DNA of 64,000 nt from Chroococcidiopsis thermalis PCC 7203 (GCF_000317125.1 NC_019695.1:2592336-2656335); one strand, 5' to 3'. Numbered from the stretch's first letter, positions 17,167-26,954 are shown. The notes: a model not told the origin generated them from the sequence alone. Program-made: numbers and translations.

Positions 17167-17964
17167 TTACGGGTTCGGTGCGTTAGTTTGTGGGATAGAT
17201 GTAGTCGGGTTGAAAGAACCGAGTACGAAGACGCGCCTATTTTCGTGGATTATCAAAAACTTTCCTCCCATTACCCAAGCAATTGCGCCTTCAGAATTAT
17301 CTCCAACAACGTAATACCTTAGTTCATTATCGTTGAAGATAATTTTGTTTAGCTTCACTAAAACTGTACCGGACGCGGCTCTGACAACTTGTTTCTTCCA
17401 GGTAAAAAAACGTTTTGCTAACTCCCAACCATGAGCGTTACCACAAGGAAAAGCAAAGTAATAACCAATAATTGGTAAGCTAAAGCCAATAGTACTACAT
17501 TCGATTCTCAGTCCTTCCTTTGAAGGAGATGCATAGTAAATACTCAAACCGTCTTGCTGCTCTGTAGAGCCAGTATGAAGAGATTTTAAAGGTTTAGCTT
17601 CATCTAGATTGACTTCACTCATTGGCTTCCAGTAGGTTTTTTGTGTCTCTAATTCAAACACAAAGGCTTTTTTATATTCAGGGAAAAAGACTTTCTCTTC
17701 TGGGATAAATAACAGGCTATTAGCTAGATCTAACCAGTAGGGAAAGCGGATTGAACTACAAATAATTCCTTCTAGTTGGTCTATCTGAAATATTTTTACT
17801 AGCTGCCTTCCTTCAGTTACAAATAATGGACTAATCCAACAACTGCTATAGTATGCGACTAACAAAATAAGTAACCAGCCAAAAATCTGAAGTACAATAA
17901 AACCTTGCCAAATTAGAAAAAACCCAAATAGAAAAAATATAAAGCTAAAAATTTTAACCGGCAT
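17167..17964 (-). CDS. Hypothetical membrane-anchored protein
   Basis: 265 aa. The first 45 residues hold two closely spaced hydrophobic segments (IFSFIFFLFGFFLIWQGF and IFGWLLILLVAYYSSCW); the rest is soluble, ending in a Pro/Asn/Thr-rich tail. I do not recognise the family. The soluble part has hydrophobic beta-type stretches (LRIECSTIGFSLPIIGYYFAF, LRYYVVGDNSEGAIAWVMGGKFLII). Its AT-rich codon use differs from the housekeeping neighbours, as in many accessory cyanobacterial genes. Start is ATG at 17964. Confidence 0.65.
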   Translation of the reverse strand: MPVKIFSFIFFLFGFFLIWQGFIVLQIFGWLLILLVAYYSSCWISPLFVTEGRQLVKIFQIDQLEGIICSSIRFPYWLDLANSLLFIPEEKVFFPEYKKAFVFELETQKTYWKPMSEVNLDEAKPLKSLHTGSTEQQDGLSIYYASPSKEGLRIECSTIGFSLPIIGYYFAFPCGNAHGWELAKRFFTWKKQVVRAASGTVLVKLNKIIFNDNELRYYVVGDNSEGAIAWVMGGKFLIIHENRRVFVLGSFNPTTSIPQTNAPNP

Positions 17965-18163
17965 ATTTTGAAGAATTATGAAAAATTATTATATAATTTA
18001 TTTTGCTATTTCAGACAGAATCGATCGTCTTACCTAGTAGAAAAACGTAAAATTTCACTGTACTAGAATAAAATTCCTAAATCCGTACCTTCCGCGATCG
18101 CTTTTTCCTGGCTAAACCTGAAAGTATTCCCTGTGGTGCGCCAAGAAGGAGGAAGTTGCAAGG

Positions 18164-19060
18164 GTGAAACAAAATCAAAAAATTCGCGGCATCGATCCCG
18201 AACTACTGGGATTAATATATGGCTTTGTGGGGGTATTTGGCTTTAGCTTAACACTACCAGCAACCCGGGCTGCCGTTACCGATTTTGACCCCAATTTTGT
18301 TGGTTTAGGAAGGGCGATTGTCGCAGCATTTTTGGCAATGTTGGTTTTACAGGCAACTCGTCAACCCTTACCCAAGCGCCGTTACTGGAAAAGTATAGCG
18401 ATTGTTGCTGCGGGGGTGGTTTTAGGATTTCCCTTACTCTCAGCTTGGGCAATGCAACAGCTACCATCTGCCCACGGCGGAGTGGTTCTAGGACTGATGC
18501 CTTTAGCAACGGCACTAGCAGGCGCTTGGCGATTAGGAGAACGCCCCAGTTTAGGTTTCTGGATTGCCAGCATTGCAGGTAGTAGCACCGTCGTGCTGTT
18601 CGCCATTATTTCGGGTGCAGGACAAATGCACTGGGCAGATTTGGTTTTACTTGGCGCGGGTTTCGCTGCGGCTGTGAGTTATGCGGAAGGGGGACGGTTG
18701 GCAAAAGATTTAGGTGGGTGGCAGGTGATTTGTTGGGCATTAGTGTTTACAGCCCCAATATTAGTCATACCAACCGCGATCGCAGTTTACCAGCATGGAT
18801 TAACCGCCTCCCCTTCTGCCTGGTTGGGATTTGCTTACGTTAGTATTATCAGTCAATTTCTGGCTTTTTTCCCTTGGTATCGCGGACTAGCTTTGGGTGG
18901 TGTCGCCAGAGTCGGACAAGTTCAACTTTTGCAGCCATTTTTGACAATTTTCGCCTCAGCGCTCTTACTTGGTGAGACAATTACACCTCTAACTCTAGGA
19001 GCTGCAACTATAGTAGTGATGACAGTGGCATTAGGAAAAAAGTCAAAAATTAAAAGTTAA
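18164..19060 (+). CDS. EamA/DMT-family transporter
   Basis: 298 aa with about ten hydrophobic segments arranged as two EamA repeats (LLGLIYGFVGVFGFSLTLPATRAAV... and LVLLGAGFAAAVSYAEGGRLA...). The second repeat ends LLQPFLTIFASALLLGETI, a typical DMT signature. Members export amino acids or small metabolites across the inner membrane; the substrate is unknown. The start is GTG at 18164 with AAGGAGG about 11 nt upstream. The last codons run into AAAGTCAA repeat units (19045-19068). Confidence 0.88.
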   Translation: MKQNQKIRGIDPELLGLIYGFVGVFGFSLTLPATRAAVTDFDPNFVGLGRAIVAAFLAMLVLQATRQPLPKRRYWKSIAIVAAGVVLGFPLLSAWAMQQLPSAHGGVVLGLMPLATALAGAWRLGERPSLGFWIASIAGSSTVVLFAIISGAGQMHWADLVLLGAGFAAAVSYAEGGRLAKDLGGWQVICWALVFTAPILVIPTAIAVYQHGLTASPSAWLGFAYVSIISQFLAFFPWYRGLALGGVARVGQVQLLQPFLTIFASALLLGETITPLTLGAATIVVMTVALGKKSKIKS

Positions 19061-19083
19061 AAGTCAAAACTATCGCAATACTG

Positions 19084-19123
19084 ACACCAACCACCAATTA
19101 CCCATTACCTATTACCAACTACC
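19084..19123. repeat. CCAACCA/CCCATTA/CCAACTA heptamer STRR
   Basis: Five or six heptamer units ending exactly at the next start codon. Confidence 0.9.
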
Positions 19124-20113
19124 ATGAAAGCCCAAGCGATCGCCTCTTTTGGCGAACCAAGCGTATTCCAAACTATAGAACTACCAAAACCAGAAGTGAT
19201 TCCCGGTCATGTTTTAATTCGAGTTGCAGCTACCAGCGTCAATCCAGTTGATTTTAAACTGCGACGAGGGGCAATGCCCGCGATCGCGCCTGAATTCCCT
19301 GCCGTGTTGCATGGAGATGTTGCGGGAGTAGTTGAAGCAGTGGGGGAAGGAGTCACCACTTTTAAACCTGGGGATGAAGTCTACGGCTGTGCAGGCGGAT
19401 TTAAAGGTATGGGTGGCGCTTTAGCAGAATATATGCTAGCCGATGCCGATTTACTTGCATTAAAGCCCAAATCGCTTTCAATGAAAGAAGCTGCTGCTTT
19501 ACCATTAGTCGCAATTACAGCCTGGGAAAGTTTAATTTATCGCGCCAAAATCCAGCCAGGACAAAAAGTACTAGTTCATGCTGCAACTGGAGGAGTCGGT
19601 CATATTGGCATTCAATTGGCAAAATGGGCGGGGGCAAAAGTCTATACTACAGTTTCTAATGAAGAGAAGAAAGCGATCGCCCACAATTTAGGAGTCAATA
19701 CAGTCATCAATTATCGTCAGCAAACCGTAGAAGAATACGTCGCAGAATACACTTCAGGCAAAGGCTTTGACGTAGTTTTTGATACAGTTGGTAAAGACAA
19801 CCTCGATCGCTCTTTCGCTGCGGCAGCAATGCACGGTACTGTAGTCTCTATTTCTACCCGTTCTACCCACGACCTCAGCCCCCTTCATGCCAAAGGACTA
19901 ACCTTACACGTCGTTTTCATGCTCTTACGTATGTTATACGGCACGGAACGAGCCGAACATGGCAAAATCCTCTTCAACGTTGCCAAACTCGTAGACCAGG
20001 GCAAAATCCGCCCCTTACTCGATCCTAAATCCTTTCGTTTCTCCGAAGTCGCAGAAGCCCATCGCTACGCCGAATCAGGTCAAGCAGTCGGGAAAGTTGT
20101 GGTGGAAGTGTAG
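19124..20113 (+). CDS. Zinc-independent MDR oxidoreductase (quinone-reductase-like)
   Basis: 329 aa. GroES-like N-terminal half (VIPGHVLIRVAATSVNPVDFKLRRG, LHGDVAGVVEAVGEGVTTFKPGDEVYG) and Rossmann half with VLVHAATGGVGHIGIQLAKWAGAKV. The zinc ligands of alcohol dehydrogenases are absent, placing it with NADPH:quinone oxidoreductase/zeta-crystallin-like enzymes. It likely reduces quinones or enals with NADPH. The role in the cell is not evident from the neighbours. Confidence 0.88.
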   Translation: MKAQAIASFGEPSVFQTIELPKPEVIPGHVLIRVAATSVNPVDFKLRRGAMPAIAPEFPAVLHGDVAGVVEAVGEGVTTFKPGDEVYGCAGGFKGMGGALAEYMLADADLLALKPKSLSMKEAAALPLVAITAWESLIYRAKIQPGQKVLVHAATGGVGHIGIQLAKWAGAKVYTTVSNEEKKAIAHNLGVNTVINYRQQTVEEYVAEYTSGKGFDVVFDTVGKDNLDRSFAAAAMHGTVVSISTRSTHDLSPLHAKGLTLHVVFMLLRMLYGTERAEHGKILFNVAKLVDQGKIRPLLDPKSFRFSEVAEAHRYAESGQAVGKVVVEV

Positions 20114-20123
20114 CTTTTTGGTT

Positions 20124-20190
20124 GGGAGGGGACAAGGGGGACAAGGGGGAGAATTCTAGTCACCAGCCACTAGTCACTAGTCACTAATAA
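20124..20190. repeat. GACAAGGGG units and AGTCACT heptamers
   Basis: Two to three GGGGGACAA units (20128-20150), then CTAGTCA-type units (20157-20185), between convergent genes. Confidence 0.9.
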
Positions 20191-20194
20191 CTGA

Positions 20195-21178
20195 TTAATC
20201 CGCAAACCCGACAACCACTTTATTTTCCACAATCAAATCTGGCAGTCCTTCCAGTTTTTCTGCGGCTGAGGGTGGTGCTGCTTCCTTTGGGACAAAAATC
20301 GTCAGTCCATCTGGAATGCATTTAACATCGATAGGTGTCTCACCAATGATTTCGCCATCTAAAACAACTTTTTGCGGCGGATCGGTGCGAATTTTGACTC
20401 GTTCGGCGCGTAAATACCCTACGTCATCTCGTTCGGCTGCATTCTCATTTAAAGCTGTAGAGAGTAAGTGAAAAGAAGCTGCGATCGCTCCGGCGCGAGT
20501 TGTAGAAGAAACTACGGTAACATCTAATAGTCCATCATCGAATACTACCCCGTCTGGACCTTGAGCTAAGACCGAGGTAGGTGGTGCGGCGTTGGCTACG
20601 GTAATTGCAGCAGCCGTGACGTTGATAATTCTGTCTTCTGTCTCAATTTCTGCTGTAAAGCTTTCCAATTCGCGCAACTGTTGCAGTCCAGCCATTACAT
20701 AAGCTAGCATTCCAAATCGCTTTTTCGCCTGACGATCTGCTTTTTCTACCGTTTCCGCCTCAAACCCAATGCCAGCTAGCAATACCATCGGGCGATCGTT
20801 GCACAAAGCCGCATCAACTTTGCGCGTTACTCCTCCTAAAATCATCTGACAAGCAGCTTCAATTGTATCTGGTAGTTCTAAAGCTGCGGCAAAAGCGTTA
20901 GCCGTACCGCGAGAAATAACACCTAAGGGAATATCCGTTCCCACTACAGCATCAGCCGCCGCTGAGAGAGTACCGTCGCCGCCAGATGCGATAATAACTT
21001 TTGCGCCATCTGCGATCGCTTCTCTGGCGATTTCATCCGCATCCATTTCTGCTGTTGTCATCCGAATATCCAAGTCAAACTCCGGCTCTAACAGCGATCT
21101 AATTTGTGCTAAATCTTGTTCGGGGTTACTTTGACCAGCAACTGGGTTAAATACTAGGCAAGCTGTCTTTCGGGTCAT
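20195..21178 (-). CDS. YegS/BmrU-type lipid (diacylglycerol-like) kinase
   Basis: 327 aa. N-terminal catalytic DAGK domain with LVFNPVAGQSNPEQDL, the ATP/substrate motif VIIASGGDGTLSAAADAV and ISRGTANAFAAAL; the C-terminal half (FDDGLLDVTVV, VVLDGEIIGETPI) is the usual beta-sandwich. It phosphorylates a lipid alcohol at the membrane; the lipid is not known. The start codon is ATG at 21178. Confidence 0.9.
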   Translation of the reverse strand: MTRKTACLVFNPVAGQSNPEQDLAQIRSLLEPEFDLDIRMTTAEMDADEIAREAIADGAKVIIASGGDGTLSAAADAVVGTDIPLGVISRGTANAFAAALELPDTIEAACQMILGGVTRKVDAALCNDRPMVLLAGIGFEAETVEKADRQAKKRFGMLAYVMAGLQQLRELESFTAEIETEDRIINVTAAAITVANAAPPTSVLAQGPDGVVFDDGLLDVTVVSSTTRAGAIAASFHLLSTALNENAAERDDVGYLRAERVKIRTDPPQKVVLDGEIIGETPIDVKCIPDGLTIFVPKEAAPPSAAEKLEGLPDLIVENKVVVGFAD

Positions 21179-21275
21179 AAAATCTTCCGATTCGGCACTC
21201 AGATAGTTGCGTTTTCTTTTAAACTAGCAGCTGAAACACGCATTTTGTCACTATATCCTAAGTTACAATTAATTT

Positions 21276-21533
21276 ATGACAGACCCTTTAATGTATCAAG
21301 AGGATCACTTTGTTGTCCTAGAACCAAACCAGCCAGAACAATTTCTTACGGCTGCGGAATTGTTAGAAAAGCTTAAAGATGTTTTGAGTCAGAGGCAACA
21401 GAATTTACCCCCAGAGTTGCAAAAGTTCAACTCTATCGAAGCTCAGGCTAAGTATTTAATCGATACGAGTTGCGATTTAGACTTAGAACCAGGGCAGTTT
21501 TTGCGGTGGTACGCCGTGCGGTTGGAAAAGTAA
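21276..21533 (+). CDS. Conserved small hypothetical protein
   Basis: 85 aa, acidic, no membrane segment. It resembles a short family seen in many cyanobacteria (FLTAAELLEKLKDVLSQR...FNSIEAQAKYLIDTSCDLDLEPGQFLRWYAVRLEK); the function is unknown. It is followed 7 bp later by the Hint gene, which suggests read-through transcription, although no common function is obvious. Confidence 0.7.
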   Translation: MTDPLMYQEDHFVVLEPNQPEQFLTAAELLEKLKDVLSQRQQNLPPELQKFNSIEAQAKYLIDTSCDLDLEPGQFLRWYAVRLEK

Positions 21534-21540
21534 TATTTCA

Positions 21541-22161
21541 ATGAAAATTATTGGATGTGCCAAACTGTTAGGAATGAGTTTGGCTATTTTATTATTATTT
21601 TTCTGTTTACCTAATTTTGCTTATGCTCGTGGCGGTTGCTTTGGAGAGGGAACCACAATTTCAACTCCAACGGGCGATAAATTAATTGAGCAATTGCATC
21701 CAGGCGATCGCGTTATTAGTTACAACTTTACCACGCATCATTCTGAAGTAGGGAAAGTTGGTGAAATTCAAGTTTTATCTTCTCCTGATTATTTTATAAT
21801 TAACGAAACGCTCAAAGTTACGGGAACTCACCCGTTTTACATTCAAACTTCTACAGGAATCGATTTAGTTGAAGCGCGAAGAATAAAAGTAGGCGATCGC
21901 CTTGTAGGAGAAGATGCTGCTACTCATATTATTTCTTCTATTGAGCATATAAATAAACCTATCACCGTCTATAATCTGATTTCTATTAATCCTCAGCATA
22001 ACTTTTATGCAAACAACATATTAGTACATAACAAAGGTGGTGGTGGTGGTGGCGGTGGCGGCGGTGGCGGCGGTGGCGGCGGTGGCGGCGGTGGCGGACA
22101 TGGAGGAGGGCATGGAGGTAATTCGTTTCTCTCAATTCTTGACAAGATATTCTTTTTTTAA
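21541..22161 (+). CDS. Secreted Hint-domain protein with poly-glycine tail
   Basis: 206 aa. Signal peptide with hydrophobic core about 9-23 (LLGMSLAILLLFFCL) and likely cleavage after AYA. A full Hint (Hedgehog/intein) domain begins at Cys33 (CFGEGTTISTPTG), includes the block-B TGTH (His97) and ends with NNILVHN (His163-Asn164). The next residue is Lys, not Cys/Ser/Thr, so protein splicing should not finish, but cleavage at either junction is possible. Then come about 25 consecutive glycines, GHGGGHGGN and a hydrophobic end. The would-be N-extein is only Arg-Gly-Gly. The gene is 29 bp upstream of a Tim44-like gene and probably co-transcribed with it. Confidence 0.85.
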   Translation: MKIIGCAKLLGMSLAILLLFFCLPNFAYARGGCFGEGTTISTPTGDKLIEQLHPGDRVISYNFTTHHSEVGKVGEIQVLSSPDYFIINETLKVTGTHPFYIQTSTGIDLVEARRIKVGDRLVGEDAATHIISSIEHINKPITVYNLISINPQHNFYANNILVHNKGGGGGGGGGGGGGGGGGGGGGHGGGHGGNSFLSILDKIFFF

Positions 22162-22190
22162 CAAGTGTATTTATACTTTTAGTAAGTATA

Positions 22191-22766
22191 ATGCTAGATA
22201 TTGCTAAGCCAAGGGAAGAATTTACTAACGATTTAGATTTAATTAATTTTACTAAACTTGTAAATCCGAAGTTTATTAGTCGATACTCTAGCAGTTATAG
22301 AAAAGATAATGAAATTTGGCATTTACTTCCAATTACATCAGAAATTAACGAACAAGACTATCAGCACATATGTAGTAAAGCGGAACTAATAGAAAAAGTA
22401 AGTCAACTATTTATCCAGTATCAATCTGACTGGATGATGAAAAAATTTACTCGAATGGTTGAGTATGTTGCCGAGCCATTTTACTCTAAACAAGAATATA
22501 TTTTTCTACGTGATTTTGGCAATAATTTTGATATTGTTTATCAACCTGAAATAATTGAACTTGCACCGATTAGTTACAGACAAGAGCAAGACAAGCATAT
22601 GTTTAAAATACAGATAAATGCAAAAATAACTAACTTCGTTCTCTCTCCTCAAGGATACGTCAGAAGTGGCGAACCTGAACCGCGATCTTTTACTGAATAT
22701 TGGAATATTAGTATAGATGCTGAAAATAAGTGGTATTTAATGGGAATCGAGCAAGTTGATTCTTAA
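22191..22766 (+). CDS. Tim44-like domain protein (probable)
   Basis: 191 aa, no signal peptide. The region from about residue 65 on (AELIEKVSQLFIQYQSDWMMKKF..., VAEPFYSKQEYIF, FKIQINAKITNFV, RSFTEYWNISIDAENKWYLMGIEQV) has the order of elements of the Tim44/MRPL45 NTF2-like fold: helix pair, beta sheet and final W-x-L-x-x-I-x-Q. In other bacteria Tim44-like domains occur in proteins with Gly-rich, membrane-associated N-terminal parts, as in the gene just upstream. The assignment is by pattern only, so treat it as probable. Start ATG at 22191. Confidence 0.5.
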   Translation: MLDIAKPREEFTNDLDLINFTKLVNPKFISRYSSSYRKDNEIWHLLPITSEINEQDYQHICSKAELIEKVSQLFIQYQSDWMMKKFTRMVEYVAEPFYSKQEYIFLRDFGNNFDIVYQPEIIELAPISYRQEQDKHMFKIQINAKITNFVLSPQGYVRSGEPEPRSFTEYWNISIDAENKWYLMGIEQVDS

Positions 22767-22822
22767 ATATTTATAGTTTAAAATAGCGATCGCGTTTGTA
22801 GAGGTAGGGGTGCGATCGCGCT

Positions 22823-23017
22823 TTACTCTTCTTTTATGAGTTGTTGCAAAGCTTCATCTTTAGATAATGGCTTTTCATCTTTTACTTCATTCATCAGTTG
22901 CGCTAAGCCATAATCTTCTAGTATTTCTTCAATTTTTTCAAACTCAGCAATAGGAATTTGTACGGCTATAGGTTGTCCTTTCTCATCAAGGATATAACTT
23001 TTGTGAATTTCTAGCAT
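22823..23017 (-). CDS. Orphan antitoxin-like protein
   Basis: 64 aa. The pattern (SYILDEKGQPIAVQIPIAEFEKIEEILEDYGL, then an acidic/basic helical tail) matches the small Phd-like antitoxin family frequent in cyanobacteria, in which the tail wraps a RelE-type toxin. No toxin gene follows on the minus strand: only 56 bp separate it from the oppositely oriented Tim44-like gene. It may be a solitary remnant or act in trans. Confidence 0.6.
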   Translation of the reverse strand: MLEIHKSYILDEKGQPIAVQIPIAEFEKIEEILEDYGLAQLMNEVKDEKPLSKDEALQQLIKEE

Positions 23018-23174
23018 CGTTACTTCTTTCCTAAATTTACATTAGAACTATCAGATGCTTTTAACAAAACTAGAATTCAACAGCCCCCAGCTAGACGCTT
23101 AGACGCTTAGCACGACTTTCCTATTCTACTGATAATATTTGTTTAGTACCATATTACTCTCTTTAAGAAAGGTT

Positions 23175-23453
23175 ATGTCTCCCAAGGCTAACAAGTTAAC
23201 AAATAGTTATAAAGGCACAGCCATAGCAGCTCTGATACTTTTATTATTTTTTGCTTTGCAATACTGGAAACCCAGTTTTTATTGGACTTCTCCGAAAACA
23301 AAATTCCAAAGAGAACTAATTGGAGATCTTAGATTGGATATTTTGGTTTATGGATTAGTAGCAATGTTCTTTTTGGGAATAATTTTTAGGTTGCTGGGAG
23401 TAATATTTAGGCTTAGCAGTAAGCATGATTCTAGCAAATACAGCAAAGAGTGA
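23175..23453 (+). CDS. Small hypothetical protein with two membrane segments
   Basis: 92 aa from ATG at 23175, with AAGAAAGG just upstream; a TTG at 23139 in the same frame is a less likely start. Two hydrophobic segments, AIAALILLLFFALQYW and ILVYGLVAMFFLGIIFRLLGVIF, separated by a charged loop. I do not recognise the family. The neighbours (antitoxin, PIN toxin pair) do not suggest a role. Confidence 0.5.
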   Translation: MSPKANKLTNSYKGTAIAALILLLFFALQYWKPSFYWTSPKTKFQRELIGDLRLDILVYGLVAMFFLGIIFRLLGVIFRLSSKHDSSKYSKE

Positions 23454-23569
23454 GAACTAACAGAATGCAACAATAAAAATAAAAACTTTTTGACTTTTGT
23501 TAGAAACTTTCTACGGTTTTATGATTGCTGCAAGTAAAGATACTGCTCAGTCTAATACATTTGCTAAAA

Positions 23570-23983
23570 TTACTCTAACAATAAAGCACGATAACCTGCT
23601 TGGACAAAATGCCTATCAACTGTAACCGCGTTGATTAAACCTTGGTCTTGCATAACAATAAATGATATGCAATCCGTAAGTCCCCAGGTTTTATCTGGAC
23701 GAGATTGGTAAAGTTGTATAGCACGGCTTAGCAATTGCGTATCGACAGAGACAACTTGTATATTACTTGTCTGGTAGCACTGCTCAATAAACTGAATAGC
23801 TGCTGTACGATTAGTAGCACTTAAAGCATTGCCAACTTCAATCAAAACTGCTTCAGTCACCCATACTTCTAAAGCAGCACGTAATCGTGGTAAAAAGGAT
23901 TTAGCCTGTTGGTGATACTGGTCATTACGATTCAGTAAGGCTTGAATAAATACAGTATCTATAAACAAGCGATCGCCATTCAT
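23570..23983 (-). CDS. PIN-domain toxin (VapC-like ribonuclease)
   Basis: 137 aa. PIN fold with acidic residues at LFIDTVFIQALLNRND (Asp9), TEAVLIEVGNAL (Glu), GLTDCISFIVMQDQG (Asp) and AVTVDRHFVQAGY (Asp). Such toxins cut RNA when released from their antitoxin. The start codon overlaps the antitoxin stop by 4 bp (ATGA), so the two are translationally coupled. It may target tRNA or rRNA as other VapC do (family knowledge). Confidence 0.85.
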   Translation of the reverse strand: MNGDRLFIDTVFIQALLNRNDQYHQQAKSFLPRLRAALEVWVTEAVLIEVGNALSATNRTAAIQFIEQCYQTSNIQVVSVDTQLLSRAIQLYQSRPDKTWGLTDCISFIVMQDQGLINAVTVDRHFVQAGYRALLLE

Positions 23984-24222
23984 TCATTATTTTCAGTGTT
24001 ATGTTTTGGTGTGCCATATAGATAATGGTCGTGTTGGCTAGACCAATCGCTAGGAGCTTCTACCGTTCCTGCCATTGCCTCTAGAACATCCCAAGCATTG
24101 TCTTTAACTACAGGCTCGACAGATTCAACTGTAATAGTGTAGCGTGTATTTGGTTCTAAATTAGGTGGAGAATCTGGACGAAAAACTTGACCGTCAAATA
24201 CAACTGTTATAGTTTCACTCAT
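23980..24222 (-). CDS. Antitoxin of the PIN toxin pair (AF2212-like)
   Basis: 80 aa. The N-terminal TITVVFDGQVFRPDSPPNLEPNTRYTITVE is the short beta-barrel of AF2212/DUF104-type antitoxins; the C-terminal 45 residues are polar and probably wrap the toxin. First gene of the pair, as is usual. Such antitoxins bind their own promoter, likely within 24223-24260. Confidence 0.78.
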   Translation of the reverse strand: MSETITVVFDGQVFRPDSPPNLEPNTRYTITVESVEPVVKDNAWDVLEAMAGTVEAPSDWSSQHDHYLYGTPKHNTENNE

Positions 24223-24260
24223 AATTCAAGTTATCCTATTGTGCAAAATTTATGTAGAAA

Positions 24261-24283
24261 TAGGGTGGGCATTGCCCACCCTA
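24261..24283. repeat. Palindrome TAGGGTGGGCA-T-TGCCCACCCTA after acnB
   Basis: Two 11 bp arms around one base, ending 4 bp from the acnB stop. It is one of the GTAGGG-ended palindromes of this window and may serve as the 3' hairpin of the acnB transcript. Confidence 0.75.
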
Positions 24284-24286
24284 CAA

Positions 24287-26899
24287 TTATGACTTACTAG
24301 CAGCCGTAGGCATTCCCAAAATATCCTCAATCCGAGGCATCTCTTCTAAAGGAATTACCCTTCCCTCATCCGCAAAACCTGAGATTTGGTCGAAGTTTAA
24401 ATAACGATACAAATCGCCAGCAAAAGGATGAATTTTATGCGCTACGATGTCCATATATTCCTGTACGGAAGGCAGACGACCGAGCAACGCACAAACAGCA
24501 GCTAATTCTGCCGAACCGAGGTAAACTTGGGCATCTTTACCCATGCGGTTATTGAAGTTGCGCGTAGAAGTAGAAAACACCGTTACGCCATCTTCAACCC
24601 GCGCCTGATTACCCATACATAAACTGCAACCAGGCATTTCTGTTCTCGCACCAGCCGCACCAAACACACCGTAAACACCCTCTTCCTTGAGTTGTTTTTC
24701 ATCCATGCGGGTAGGCGGACAAATCCACAAACGAGTTTTAACAGCGCCAGCACCTTCTAATACTTTCGCGGTTGCCCGATAATGACCGATATTAGTCATA
24801 CAGGAACCAACAAATACTTCTTGTACCGGATCGTTTTCCACTTCCGATAACAATTTCACGTTGTCAGGATCGTTAGGTGCGGCAACAATTGGTTCCTTGA
24901 TTTCATTCAAATCAATTTCGATGATTTCGGCATATTCTGCATCAGCATCGCCTTCCATCAACACAGGATTTGCTAACCATTCTTCCATCTTGGCAACGCG
25001 CCGCATGATAGTTTTAGCATCCTGATAACCCCGCGCTACCATATTTTTCATCAGCGCGATATTAGAACGCAAATATTCGGAAACAGTTTCGATACTCAAT
25101 TTGATGGTACAACCCGCACAAGATCTTTCTGCTGTCGCATCGGTGAGTTCAAAAGCTTGTTCGACTTTTAAATCCGGCAAGCCTTCTATTTCCATAATCC
25201 GTCCAGAAAAGATATTTTTCTTATTCTGTTTGGCTACCGTCAGCAAGCCTTTTTGGATAGCAACGTAGGGAATAGCGTTGACAATATCTCGCAGCGTTAC
25301 ACCTGGTTGCAACTCACCTTTGAATCTAACTAAAACAGATTCCGGCATATCCAAAGGCATTACACCTAAAGCCGCTGCAAACGCTACCAACCCAGAACCA
25401 GCAGGGAAAGAAATTCCCAAAGGAAAGCGGGTGTGAGAATCGCCACCAGTCCCGACAGTATCGGGTAACAGCATCCGATTTAACCAAGAGTGAATGATAC
25501 CATCCCCAGGACGCAAGGCAACGCCAGCGCGAGAAGACATGAAATCGGGGAGTTCGTGGTGAACTTTCACATCTACAGGTTTGGGATAAGCTGCCGTATG
25601 ACAGAAACTTTGCATCACCAAGTCAGCACTGAAACCCAAACATGCAAGTTCTTTCAACTCATCGCGCGTCATGGGTCCCGTGGTATCCTGGGAACCAACA
25701 GTAGTCATAATCGGTTCGCAGTAAGTCCCAGGACGCACACCAGCTAAACCGCAAGCTTTACCCACCATCTTTTGCGCTAGAGTGAAGCCTTTACCCGTAT
25801 CAACTGGTTGCTTGGGACGAGTGAAAATAGGACTCGATTCTAATCCCAATGCCGTGCGAGTTTTATCGGTGAGAGTACGTCCAATTAATAACGGGATACG
25901 CCCGCCTGCACGCACTTCATCTAAAATCGTGTCGGGTTTGAGAGTGAAGGTAGAGATAACTTCGCCTGCTTCGTTGGTAATTTCCCCTTTATAAGGATGG
26001 ATGGTAATTACCATACCCGTTTCCATCTGGGTGACATCACACTGAATTGGCAATGCACCAGCATCCTCAGCTGTATTGAAGAAAATTGGCGCGATCGCAC
26101 TACCTAAAATATACCCCCCTGCCCGCTTGTTGGGAATGCAGGGAATATCTTGACCGATATGCCACAACACCGAGTTAATTGCCGACTTGCGGGAAGAACC
26201 CGTACCGACAACATCGCCAACATAAGCTACAGGATGTCCTTTTTGCTTTAACTGAGCGATCGTTTCTAAACTACCAGGTTGCCGCGATTCCAACATCACT
26301 AAGGCATGTAAGGGAATATCAGGGCGTGTAGTAGCATGGGGTGCAGGAGATAAATCGTCCGTGTTCGTCTCCCCAGGCACTTTAAATACAGTGACGGTGA
26401 TAGCTTCAGGTAAAGTCGGGCGAGAAGTGAACCACTCGGCATTTGCCCAAGAATCAACTACCTGCTTAGCGTAAGGATTGCCTTCACTTGACAAATCCAA
26501 AACATCGTGGTAAGACTCATAAACTAGAGCGATCTTACTCAAAGCCTTGGCAGCAGCAGCAGCTAAAGTCGCCTCCGCACTGAGTAGATCGATTAGCGAT
26601 CGCACGTTATAACCGCCTACCATCGTCCCCAATAAAGCGATCGCATCTGTAGGGGAAACAAGGGGACTCGTCACGTCACCCTTAGCCACAGCCGTTAAAA
26701 ACCCAGCCTTGACATAAGCCGCCGGATCGACACCAGGAGGAATGCGATCGCGCAACAGGTGCAGCAATGTCTCCTCTTCCCCAGCAGGCGGATGTTTCAG
26801 CAATTCACACAAATCCGATGTTTGTGCCGCATCCAATGGTAACGGCGGAATACCTAATGCCCCGCGTTCTGCTACTTGCTGCCGATATTGTTCCAGCAT
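24287..26899 (-). CDS. acnB: Aconitate hydratase B
   Basis: 870 aa, standard for AcnB (bifunctional aconitase/2-methylisocitrate dehydratase). It interconverts citrate and isocitrate in the TCA branch leading to 2-oxoglutarate. The HEAT-like N-terminal domain (about 1-160) is followed by the swivel domain ([22 protein letters not shown]) and the catalytic domains. Cluster cysteines lie in [12 protein letters not shown] and PGCSLCMGN. It is alone between a palindrome and an STRR spacer. Confidence 0.97.
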   Translation of the reverse strand: MLEQYRQQVAERGALGIPPLPLDAAQTSDLCELLKHPPAGEEETLLHLLRDRIPPGVDPAAYVKAGFLTAVAKGDVTSPLVSPTDAIALLGTMVGGYNVRSLIDLLSAEATLAAAAAKALSKIALVYESYHDVLDLSSEGNPYAKQVVDSWANAEWFTSRPTLPEAITVTVFKVPGETNTDDLSPAPHATTRPDIPLHALVMLESRQPGSLETIAQLKQKGHPVAYVGDVVGTGSSRKSAINSVLWHIGQDIPCIPNKRAGGYILGSAIAPIFFNTAEDAGALPIQCDVTQMETGMVITIHPYKGEITNEAGEVISTFTLKPDTILDEVRAGGRIPLLIGRTLTDKTRTALGLESSPIFTRPKQPVDTGKGFTLAQKMVGKACGLAGVRPGTYCEPIMTTVGSQDTTGPMTRDELKELACLGFSADLVMQSFCHTAAYPKPVDVKVHHELPDFMSSRAGVALRPGDGIIHSWLNRMLLPDTVGTGGDSHTRFPLGISFPAGSGLVAFAAALGVMPLDMPESVLVRFKGELQPGVTLRDIVNAIPYVAIQKGLLTVAKQNKKNIFSGRIMEIEGLPDLKVEQAFELTDATAERSCAGCTIKLSIETVSEYLRSNIALMKNMVARGYQDAKTIMRRVAKMEEWLANPVLMEGDADAEYAEIIEIDLNEIKEPIVAAPNDPDNVKLLSEVENDPVQEVFVGSCMTNIGHYRATAKVLEGAGAVKTRLWICPPTRMDEKQLKEEGVYGVFGAAGARTEMPGCSLCMGNQARVEDGVTVFSTSTRNFNNRMGKDAQVYLGSAELAAVCALLGRLPSVQEYMDIVAHKIHPFAGDLYRYLNFDQISGFADEGRVIPLEEMPRIEDILGMPTAASKS

Positions 26900-26954
26900 T
26901 CTCTACCTCTTAAGGATCTCCAGTATTTTTACTTCCTACTTCCAGCTTAGTGCT

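Noticed and set aside
22823-23017. Complete toxin-antitoxin pair at 22.8-23.0 kb
   Set aside because: No toxin frame adjoins the antitoxin-like gene on either side in the same orientation.
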